Source: Actinoplanes utahensis
Lineage (GTDB): Bacteria > Actinomycetota > Actinomycetes > Mycobacteriales > Micromonosporaceae
Length of the DNA: 62,527 nucleotides
Direction: 5' to 3'
Assembly (NCBI RefSeq): GCF_016862455.1
Contig: NZ_BOMZ01000116.1
Span: 1-62,527, forward strand
Positions within the stretch are counted from its first letter, which is position 1. The number at the start of each line of letters is the position of its first letter. Both the position numbers and the translations under genes were made by a program. Below are positions 50,105-57,126 of the stretch, piece after piece. The notes under the pieces were generated by a model that ran no database searches, was not told the origin of the DNA, and saw nothing but the letters and a program-made list of their open reading frames with translations.

Positions 50105-51136
50105 TCAGAGGGCGGAGGCGACCCGATCGCCGACCTCGGCGGTACGCAGCGGCGCGCCCGGAGCCCGGGACGCGACCTCGGCCGCGACCGCCTCGGTTAC
50201 TCGCCGGGCCTCGTCGAGCTTGCCCAGGTGCTCCAGCAGCAGGGCCGCGGAGAGGATGGCCGCGGCCGGGTCGGCGATGCCCTTGCCGGCGATGTCCGGC
50301 GCGGAGCCGTGCACGGGCTCGAACGTCGACGGGTAGAGCCGCTCCGGGTTGACGGAACCGCTGGCGGCCATGCCGATGCCACCGGTCACGGCGGCCGCGA
50401 TGTCGGTGAGGATGTCACCGAAGAGGTTGTCGGTCACCACGACGTCGAAACGCTGCGGGTTGCTCACCATGAACATGCTGGCGGCGTCGATGTGCTGATA
50501 TTCCGTGGTGACCTCGGGGAACTCCGCGGCGACGGCGGCGAAGGCGCGCGACCACAGGTTGCCGGCGTGGGTCAGCACATTGGTCTTGTGCACCAGGGTG
50601 ACGTGGCGGCGGTCGCGGCGCTGGGCGCGGGCGAACGCGTCGCGGACGACCCGCTCGACGCCGTGCCGGGTGTTGAGGCTCTCCTCGGTGGCGATCTCGG
50701 CGGGCGTGTTCTTGTGCAGGACACCGCCGGCGCCGACGTAGAGCCCCTCGGTGCCCTCGCGGACCACGACCATGTCGATCTCGCCGGGCTTGACGCCGGC
50801 CAGCGGGCTGGACGTGCCGGGCCACAGCTTGGAGGGGCGCAGGTTCACATACTGGTCGAAGTCGAAGCGGAGCCTCAGCAGCAGGCCGCGCTCCAGGACG
50901 CCCGGCGGGACGCTCGGGTCGCCGATGGCGCCCAGCAGGATCGCGTCGTGGCCGGCCAGCTCGTCCTGCACGGACTGCGGCAGGACCTCGCCGGTGCGGT
51001 GGTAGAGGCGGGCGCCCAGGTCGTACTCGTTGTAGTCGACTCCGGGGAGGACGGCGTCGACGACCTTGCGGGCCTGCGCGGTCACCTCAGTGCCGATGCC
51101 GTCGCCGCCGACAACCGCGATCCGCGCCACGCTCAC
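50105..51136 (-). CDS. leuB: 3-isopropylmalate dehydrogenase
   Basis: NAD-dependent oxidative decarboxylase of leucine synthesis, 343 aa. It has MSVARIAVVGGDGIGTEVTAQ at the start, the catalytic Arg/Tyr and Lys region (LRPSKLWPG, RHVTLVHKTNVLTHAG) and the metal-binding DVVVTDNLFGDILTDI with the Asp residues, plus EPVHGSAPDIAGKGIADPA near the end. I chose the GTG at 51136 because GGGGAG precedes it; an earlier TTG is less likely. It is preceded by a 225-bp leader with a strong hairpin. Confidence 0.96.
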   Translation of the reverse strand: MSVARIAVVGGDGIGTEVTAQARKVVDAVLPGVDYNEYDLGARLYHRTGEVLPQSVQDELAGHDAILLGAIGDPSVPPGVLERGLLLRLRFDFDQYVNLRPSKLWPGTSSPLAGVKPGEIDMVVVREGTEGLYVGAGGVLHKNTPAEIATEESLNTRHGVERVVRDAFARAQRRDRRHVTLVHKTNVLTHAGNLWSRAFAAVAAEFPEVTTEYQHIDAASMFMVSNPQRFDVVVTDNLFGDILTDIAAAVTGGIGMAASGSVNPERLYPSTFEPVHGSAPDIAGKGIADPAAAILSAALLLEHLGKLDEARRVTEAVAAEVASRAPGAPLRTAEVGDRVASAL

Positions 51137-51296
51137 GTCAACTCCCCACAACGCCTATGTCGAACCCTGGCCAGGCTACCCGCCGATCCCGATCATCGGA
51201 ACAGCGGTCCCAGCAATTGAACGCTCGATAAAGGCCGGCTGGTTGTCGGTGCCGTCTCGGCGGCGCCGGCGACCAGCCCGGGGTCTGACATGCGAA

Positions 51297-51331
51297 CAGC
51301 CCCCGGGTCGCGGCAAACGACCCGGGGGCTG
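51297..51331 (-). promoter_or_regulatory. Strong hairpin in the leuB leader
   Basis: CAGCCCCCGGGTCG / CGACCCGGGGGCTG, 14-bp perfect stem with a 7-nt loop in the space between divergent leuB and the hypothetical gene; no gene ends here, so it is a 5' leader structure. Upstream on the leuB strand (GTG at 51362) there is a frame with Ile, Leu, Leu, Val before the stem. Possible attenuator, T-tract poor. Confidence 0.55.
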
Positions 51332-51522
51332 CGTCGACGAGAAGTCCCGCCGGGATGCGCACCGCTCGCCCGGAGACGGGCGACGTCACCCGAAGACGGG
51401 CCCGTTCGGAACGTGCGGCTGGGACAACGCTAGCGAGACGGACTTATGACGCGCAAGGCGCACCCCCGCGTGTCGGGCTTCCGGTTCCCCGTACGAGGCG
51501 ACGGCAGTGGCACCATGCGCCG

Positions 51523-51873
51523 GTGAGTTTCGACCTAGTGGTGTGGGCCATGGACCAGTCCGCCGAGCCGGATTCGGTCCGGGCCGCCAACGCGCGCTGC
51601 ATCCGCGGGGAGCATCCGCAGCGCCCCGCTGATCCCCGCGTCGTCGCCTTCTATGACGCGCTGACCAGCAGTTATCCGGATCGCGGCCCGGGTGCGGTGG
51701 CCGCCGGTTCGCCGTGGGCGGCCGTCCCGCTGCACGCCGAGGCCGACCACATCCAGATGAGACTCGACGAGAACTGCGCCGACACGGTGCTGGAGACGAT
51801 CGAGAAGTACGCCGCCCACTTCCGGCTGGACCTTCTCGACCTGCAGGACGGTTCGGTCTACCGCGCGTTCTGA
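51523..51873 (+). CDS. Conserved hypothetical protein
   Basis: A 116-aa soluble protein starting MSFDLVVWAMDQSAEPD, with a mid-section ALTSSYPDRG and a C-terminal DLLDLQDGSVYRAF. Similar small proteins occur across actinobacteria, without known function. I chose the GTG at 51523 because the family-typical SFDLxVW begins there; longer in-frame starts extend into noncoding sequence. Divergent from leuB. Confidence 0.75.
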   Translation: MSFDLVVWAMDQSAEPDSVRAANARCIRGEHPQRPADPRVVAFYDALTSSYPDRGPGAVAAGSPWAAVPLHAEADHIQMRLDENCADTVLETIEKYAAHFRLDLLDLQDGSVYRAF

Positions 51874-51897
51874 GAACCGGCCGGCGCGTGTGCCGGC

Positions 51898-53472
51898 CTA
51901 GTCGTTGCGCAGGTCGGCGGTGGCGGTACGGGAGGCGCCGATCAGCTCGCCGACCCTGGTCAGCAGCTCCGGGGCGACCGCCGAGTCGACGGTCAGCGCC
52001 ATCAGGGCCTCGCCTCCGGCCGCCCGCCGGGCCACCTGCATCGCGGCGATGTTGATCGCGGCCTCGCCGAACGCCGTCCCGATCGCGCCGACCACGCCCG
52101 GCCGGTCGGTGTAGGTGACGAAGACGAGCACCCCGTCCGGCGGCAGATCGAGGTCGAAACCGTCCACCTCGACGAGACGGGAACCGGCCCCGAGCAGAGC
52201 GGCGACGCTGATCGGCCGGCCGTCCGGCAGGGCGCCGAGCACCCGGATCAGGTCGGCCGGCGCCTCGACCGACGTCGTCGACACCGTGATCCCCCGTTCG
52301 GACGCCAGCCGGTGCGCGTTCACGTAGGTCACCGGCTCGCTCACCACCGCGGCGAACATGCCTTTCAGCACGGCCAGTTCCAGCACCGAGACGTCGTGAC
52401 CGGCGGCCGCGCCGTGGACCTCGACGGTCACCCGTTCGGCGAGATGACCGGCGACCGCGGTGAGCACCCGGCCCAGTTTCTCGGCCAGCGGCAGCAGCGG
52501 GCGCACGTCCTCGTCGACCGGCCCGCCGGCCCGCACGTTCACCGCGTCCGGGACGAACTCGCCGCGCAGCGCCAGCCGCACGCTGCGGGCCACGGCCAGG
52601 CCCGCCTTGTCCTGCGCCTCCACCGTCGACGCGCCGAGGTGCGGGGTCACCACCACGTTGTCCAGGGTGAACAGCGGGGACGCGGTGAGCGGCTCGGTCT
52701 CGAAGACGTCCAGCCCGGCGCCCGCCACCCGGCCGTCGGCGAGGGCCTCGGCGAGCGCGCGTTCGTCGACCAGGCCACCGCGGGCGGCGTTGACGATCCG
52801 CACCCCCGGCCGGACCAGGTTCAGCTCCTTCTCCCCGATCAGGCCCAGGGTCTCCGGGGTACGGGGCAGGTGCACCGAGATGAAGTCACTCTCCCGGAGC
52901 AGGTCCTCCAGGCTCACCAGGTGGACCCCGAGCTGGGCCGCGCGGGCCGGCTGGACGTACGGGTCGTACGCGAGGAGCCGTACGCCGAAAGCGGCCATGC
53001 GCTGTGCGAACAGGACGCCGATCCGCCCCAGCCCGACCACCCCGACGGTCTTGCCGTGCACTTCGACCCCGGTGTACGCCGAGCGCCGCCAGGCGCCCGC
53101 CTTGAGTGCCGTGCTGGCCGCCGCGGTGTGCCGCGCGACGGTGAGCAGCAGGGCGACGGCGTGCTCGGCGGCGGAGACGATGTTGCTGGTGGGCGCGTTC
53201 ACCACCAGGACGCCGCGGGCGGTGGCGGCGGGGACGTCGACGTTGTCCAGGCCGACCCCGGCCCGGGCGACGACCCTGAGCCGGGCGCCGCACTCCAGGG
53301 CCTCCGCGTCGATCGTCGTCGCGCTCCGGACGATCACCGCGTCGGCGGCCGGGAGCGCCGCGAACAGCGCCGCCCGATCAGCGCCGTCGACATGTCTGAC
53401 CTCGTAGTCCTCGGCGAGGAGGTCGAGCGCGGTCACGGCCAGTTCCTCGGCGACGAGCACCACGGGACTCAT
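51898..53472 (-). CDS. serA: D-3-phosphoglycerate dehydrogenase
   Basis: First step of serine synthesis. The 524-aa actinobacterial type has the 2-hydroxyacid dehydrogenase domain (GKTVGVVGLGRIGVLFAQRM Rossmann loop, about residues 145-164; catalytic Arg, Glu and His in LVRPGVRIVNAARGGLVDE and VVTPHLGAST), then an intervening ASB domain and a C-terminal ACT domain (about 450-524) for serine feedback. ATG 53472. It sits between leuB and ilvC; grouping with branched-chain genes is, from memory, also seen in Mycobacterium. Confidence 0.97.
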   Translation of the reverse strand: MSPVVLVAEELAVTALDLLAEDYEVRHVDGADRAALFAALPAADAVIVRSATTIDAEALECGARLRVVARAGVGLDNVDVPAATARGVLVVNAPTSNIVSAAEHAVALLLTVARHTAAASTALKAGAWRRSAYTGVEVHGKTVGVVGLGRIGVLFAQRMAAFGVRLLAYDPYVQPARAAQLGVHLVSLEDLLRESDFISVHLPRTPETLGLIGEKELNLVRPGVRIVNAARGGLVDERALAEALADGRVAGAGLDVFETEPLTASPLFTLDNVVVTPHLGASTVEAQDKAGLAVARSVRLALRGEFVPDAVNVRAGGPVDEDVRPLLPLAEKLGRVLTAVAGHLAERVTVEVHGAAAGHDVSVLELAVLKGMFAAVVSEPVTYVNAHRLASERGITVSTTSVEAPADLIRVLGALPDGRPISVAALLGAGSRLVEVDGFDLDLPPDGVLVFVTYTDRPGVVGAIGTAFGEAAINIAAMQVARRAAGGEALMALTVDSAVAPELLTRVGELIGASRTATADLRND

Positions 53473-53494
53473 GAACGTCGATGCTAGCCGAAAC

Positions 53495-53525
53495 GAGAAG
53501 CCCGGCCTGTCCGGCCGGGCTTCTC
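53495..53525 (-). terminator. Terminator between ilvC and serA
   Basis: Perfect 13-bp stem GAGAAGCCCGGCC / GGCCGGGCTTCTC with a TGTCC loop, just after the ilvC stop. Confidence 0.8.
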
Positions 53526-53542
53526 GGGCATTTCAGGAGATG

Positions 53543-54556
53543 TCAGGCGGTCTCGGTGATCGGCCGGTCGACCCAGCTCATCATGCCGCGCAGCTTCGCA
53601 CCGGTGATCTCGATCGGGTGCTTGGCAGCCTCCTCGCGGAACTTCTTGAGCTCCGGCGCGCCGGCCTCGTCGTCCGCGATCAGGCGGCGGGTGAACTCGC
53701 CGGACTGGATGTCGGCGAGGATCTTCTTCATCTCCTCCTTGACCGACGCGTTGATCACGCGCGGGCCGGAGACGTAGTCACCGAACTCGGCGGTGTCCGA
53801 GACGCTGTAGCGCTGGCGGGCGATGCCACCCTCGTACATCAGGTCGACGATCAGCTTGAGCTCGTGCAGGCACTCGAAGTAGGCGATCTCGGGCGCGTAG
53901 CCCGCCTCGATCAGAACCTCGAAGCCGGTCTGCACGAGCGCGGACGCGCCACCGCAGAGGACGGCCTGCTCACCGAACAGGTCGGTCTCGGTCTCCTCGG
54001 TGAAGGTGGTCTTGATGACGCCGGCCCGGGTGCCGCCGATCGCCTTCGCGTAGGAGAGCGCCAGCGCCAGACCCTCGCCGGTAGGGTCCTGCTCGACGGC
54101 GACCAGCGCCGGGACGCCCTTGCCGTCCACGTACTGACGGCGGACCAGGTGACCCGGGCCCTTCGGGGCGACCATCGCGACGGTCACGTCGGCCGGGGGC
54201 TTGATCAGGTCGAAGCGGATGTTCAGGCCGTGGCCGAAGAACAGCGCCTTGCCCGCGGTGAGGTTCGCCTCGATCGACTCGGTGTAGATCTTGCGCTGCG
54301 CGGTGTCCGGCGCCAGCACCATGATCACGTCGGCCCAGGCGGCGGCCTCGGCCGGGGTCTTCACGGTCAGGCCCTGCTCCTCGGCCTTCGGGCGGCTCTT
54401 CGAGCCCTCCTGCAGACCGACCACGACCTCGACGCCCGAGTCGCGCAGCGACAGCGAGTGGGCGTGGCCCTGGCTGCCGTAGCCGATGACGGCGACCTTC
54501 TTGCCCTGGATGATCGACAGGTCGGCGTCGCCGTCGTAGAACACTTCCGCGGTCAT
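53543..54556 (-). CDS. ilvC: Ketol-acid reductoisomerase (NADP+)
   Basis: Second common step of valine and isoleucine synthesis. The 337-aa class I enzyme has KKVAVIGYGSQGHAHSLSLRDSG (Rossmann loop), MVAPKGPGHLVRRQ with the KGPG and metal region, DLFGEQAVLCGG (metal Asp/Glu) and YFECLHELKLIVDLMYEGG. ATG 54556. It follows ilvN by about 80 bp and ends in a strong terminator. Confidence 0.98.
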   Translation of the reverse strand: MTAEVFYDGDADLSIIQGKKVAVIGYGSQGHAHSLSLRDSGVEVVVGLQEGSKSRPKAEEQGLTVKTPAEAAAWADVIMVLAPDTAQRKIYTESIEANLTAGKALFFGHGLNIRFDLIKPPADVTVAMVAPKGPGHLVRRQYVDGKGVPALVAVEQDPTGEGLALALSYAKAIGGTRAGVIKTTFTEETETDLFGEQAVLCGGASALVQTGFEVLIEAGYAPEIAYFECLHELKLIVDLMYEGGIARQRYSVSDTAEFGDYVSGPRVINASVKEEMKKILADIQSGEFTRRLIADDEAGAPELKKFREEAAKHPIEITGAKLRGMMSWVDRPITETA

Positions 54557-54636
54557 GACTTCCTTCTTCTCTAGCTGGCAGAGCCTTCAGTCCGCTTTAA
54601 GGGCGGCGGGTGGGGCGGTCGGACGGGGATGGGGAT

Positions 54637-55155
54637 TCAGGCGGCGCGGAGCGCGGGGCCCGTGGTGATGGAGCGGGAACCACGGCCGATGGCCACGAGT
54701 CCCGACTGGACCATCTCCTTGATGCCGTACGGCTCGAGGTCGCGCAGCAACGCATCCAGTTTGTCGGGATTACCGGTGGCCTCGATCGTCAGGGTGTCCG
54801 GAGCGACGTCGATCACTCGCGCCCGGAACAGCTCGACGGTCTCGAGCACCTGGCTGCGCTGCGCCCGATCGGCACGCACCTTGACCAGCAGGAGCTCGCG
54901 CTGGACCGACTGGGCCGGGTCCAGCTCCACGATCTTCAGGACGTTCACCAGCTTGTTGAGCTGTTTGGTGACCTGCTCCAGCGGGGACGACTCGGCGTCG
55001 ACCACGATCGTGATGCGGCTGACGTCCGGGTTCTCCGTCTCGCCGACCGCCAGGGAGTCGATGTTGAAGCTGCGCCGGGAGAACAGCCCACTGACCCGGG
55101 CCAGCACACCGGGCTTGTTCTCGACTAGCACGCTCAGCGTGTGTTTGGTGGTCAC
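54637..55155 (-). CDS. ilvN: Acetolactate synthase small (regulatory) subunit
   Basis: Regulatory subunit of acetohydroxyacid synthase, 172 aa, carrying the ACT domain for valine feedback: HTLSVLVENKPGVLARVSGLFSRRSFNIDSLAVGETE, followed by the C-terminal domain. GTG at 55155 overlaps the ilvB stop by GTGA, so the subunits are co-translated. The longer frame upstream is a shadow of ilvB. Next in the transcript is ilvC. Confidence 0.97.
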   Translation of the reverse strand: MTTKHTLSVLVENKPGVLARVSGLFSRRSFNIDSLAVGETENPDVSRITIVVDAESSPLEQVTKQLNKLVNVLKIVELDPAQSVQRELLLVKVRADRAQRSQVLETVELFRARVIDVAPDTLTIEATGNPDKLDALLRDLEPYGIKEMVQSGLVAIGRGSRSITTGPALRAA

Positions 55156-56981
55156 AGGTCGTCCTCTTCGAACGTCGGGCGCACGTCCCGGGCGAACATG
55201 ATCTCGTCGTTGCTGGTGCCGGCAGCGACCATCGGCCACACCATGGCGTCCTTGCCCACCGTGAAGTCGATGACCACCGGGGCGTCGTTGATCTCCATGG
55301 CCTGCTTGATGACCTTGTCGACGTCGTCCTTCGACTCGCAGCGCAGACCGACGCAGCCGAGCGCCTCGGCCAGCTTCACGAAGTCCGGGATCCGGTGCTT
55401 GTGCGTGCCGAGCTCGGTGTTGGAGTAGCGGCCGTCGTAGAACAGGGTCTGCCACTGGCGGACCATGCCCAGGTTGCCGTTGTTGATCACGGCGACCTTG
55501 ACCGGGATGCCCTCCAGGGCACAGGTGGCCAGCTCCTGGTTGGTCATCTGGAAGCAACCGTCGCCGTCGATCGCCCACACCGTGGTGTCCGGCGCGGCGA
55601 CCTTGGCGCCCATCGCGGCCGGGACCGCATAGCCCATGGTGCCGGCGCCACCCGAGTTGAGCCAGGTGCCCGGCTTCTCGTACTTGATGAACTGGGACGC
55701 CCACATCTGGTGCTGGCCGACGCCCGCGCAGTAGATCGCGTCCGGGCCGACGATCTCGCCGAGCCGCTCGATCACGTACTGCGGGGCGAGGGTGCCGTCG
55801 GTCGGCTCCTCGTAACCCAGCGGGTAACGCTCACGGATGTCGTTGAGCGTGGCCCACCAGGCGGCGTACTGCTCGGTGCCGCCCGCGGTGGACGAGACCG
55901 CCGCGATCAGCTCGTCGATCACGTGCCGGGCGTCGCCGACGATCGGGACGTCCGCGTGCCGGTTCTTGCCGATCTCCGCCGGGTCGATGTCCGCGTGCAC
56001 GATCTTGGCGTCCGGGGCGAACGAGTCGAGCTGGCCGGTCACCCGATCGTCGAACCGGGCGCCCAGCGTGATCAGCAGGTCCGACTTCTGCATCGCGTAG
56101 ACCGCCGGGACCGTACCGTGCATGCCGGGCATGCCCAGGTGCTGCGGGTGCGAGTCGGGGAACGCGCCGATGCCCATCAGCGTGGTGACCACCGGGATCC
56201 CGGTGAGCTCGGCCAGCTTGCGCAGCCCGTCGGTGGCGCCGGCCTTGTGCACGCCGCCGCCCACGTACAGCACCGGGCGCTTGGCGGCGGCGATCAGCCG
56301 GGCCGCCTCGCGGATCTGCTTGCCGTGCGGGTGCAGGGTCGGGCGGTACCCCGGCAGGTCCAGCGTCGGCGGCCACTGGAAGGCGGTCTGCGCCTGGAGC
56401 ACGTCCTTCGGGATGTCGACCAGGACCGGTCCGGGCCGGCCGGTGGACGCCAGGTGGAACGCCTCGGCCAGGATCCGGGGCAGCTCCTCCGGGGTCTGGA
56501 CCAGGAAGTTGTGCTTGGTGATCGGCAGGGTGATGCCCTGGATGTCCGCCTCCTGGAAGGCGTCCGTGCCGATGAACGACCGGCTCACCTGACCGGTGAT
56601 CGCGACGATCGGGACCGAGTCCATGTACGCGTCGGCGATCGGCGTGACCAGGTTCGTGGCGCCCGGGCCGCTCGTCGCGATACAGACGCCGACCCGGCCG
56701 GTGGCCTGCGCGTACCCGGTGGCCGCGTGACCGGCGCCCTGCTCGTGGCGGACCAGGATGTGCCGCACCTTCGAGTCGAACAGCGGGTCGTACGCCGGAA
56801 GGATCGCCCCGCCCGGAATGCCGAACACGACCTCGACCCCGAGCGCCTCGAGCGACCGGACGAGCGCGCCGGCACCGCTGGTGGCTACCGGAGCCACGGT
56901 GGCGGAAGTGGAGTTCACGGCAGCCGCGACGGTGGCCGGAGTGGCTCGATGGGCGAGGGTTTCAGGAGTGGGTCTCGTCAT
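55152..56981 (-). CDS. ilvB: Acetolactate synthase large (catalytic) subunit
   Basis: Thiamine-diphosphate enzyme, 609 aa. It has LEALGVEVVFGIPGGAILPAYD with the following RHEQGAGHAATGYAQATG containing the catalytic Glu, the FAD-binding region, and GDGCFQMTNQELATCA with the GDG-NN ThDP motif (about residue 472). A 30-residue alanine-rich N-terminal extension precedes the fold. The ATG at 56981 is used. The transcript starts upstream at the leader peptide, and ilvB-ilvN-ilvC form one operon under attenuation. Confidence 0.97.
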   Translation of the reverse strand: MTRPTPETLAHRATPATVAAAVNSTSATVAPVATSGAGALVRSLEALGVEVVFGIPGGAILPAYDPLFDSKVRHILVRHEQGAGHAATGYAQATGRVGVCIATSGPGATNLVTPIADAYMDSVPIVAITGQVSRSFIGTDAFQEADIQGITLPITKHNFLVQTPEELPRILAEAFHLASTGRPGPVLVDIPKDVLQAQTAFQWPPTLDLPGYRPTLHPHGKQIREAARLIAAAKRPVLYVGGGVHKAGATDGLRKLAELTGIPVVTTLMGIGAFPDSHPQHLGMPGMHGTVPAVYAMQKSDLLITLGARFDDRVTGQLDSFAPDAKIVHADIDPAEIGKNRHADVPIVGDARHVIDELIAAVSSTAGGTEQYAAWWATLNDIRERYPLGYEEPTDGTLAPQYVIERLGEIVGPDAIYCAGVGQHQMWASQFIKYEKPGTWLNSGGAGTMGYAVPAAMGAKVAAPDTTVWAIDGDGCFQMTNQELATCALEGIPVKVAVINNGNLGMVRQWQTLFYDGRYSNTELGTHKHRIPDFVKLAEALGCVGLRCESKDDVDKVIKQAMEINDAPVVIDFTVGKDAMVWPMVAAGTSNDEIMFARDVRPTFEEDDL

Positions 56982-57033
56982 GGCAGTTCAGACCTTTTCG
57001 GGTTGGCGGTCCCGGCACTTGAGCAACAAAAAA

Positions 57034-57059
57034 GGCCCACGTGCGAAAAGCACGGGACC
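57034..57059 (-). terminator. Attenuator terminator of ilvBN-ilvC
   Basis: Minus strand GGTCCCGTGC-TTTTC-GCACGTGGGCC then TTTTTT, one bulged A. The alternative hairpin 57061-57093 (AGCGCACC with GGTGCGCT, inner CTCCC/GGGAG) lies directly upstream. Confidence 0.9.
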
Positions 57060-57060
57060 T

Positions 57061-57093
57061 AGCGCACCCTCCCTCAGGCGGGAGCGGTGCGCT
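57061..57093 (-). promoter_or_regulatory. Pause/antitermination hairpin of the ilvB leader
   Basis: Eight-bp outer stem AGCGCACC / GGTGCGCT with a 5-bp inner stem. It begins at the leader stop codon, as in classical amino-acid attenuators. Confidence 0.75.
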
Positions 57094-57122
57094 CAGATAA
57101 GTACTCGGGACGCGAAGCACAT
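57093..57122 (-). CDS. Branched-chain leader peptide of ilvB
   Basis: A 9-residue ORF, MCFASRVLI, with consecutive Val, Leu, Ile codons at its end, directly before the stop. It lies 111 bp before ilvB, followed by the pause hairpin and terminator. It controls the operon by charged Val/Leu/Ile-tRNA. Its ATG lies 7 nt after the predicted -10 box, so the transcript may be leaderless. Confidence 0.85.
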   Translation of the reverse strand: MCFASRVLI

Positions 57123-57126
57123 GCGG

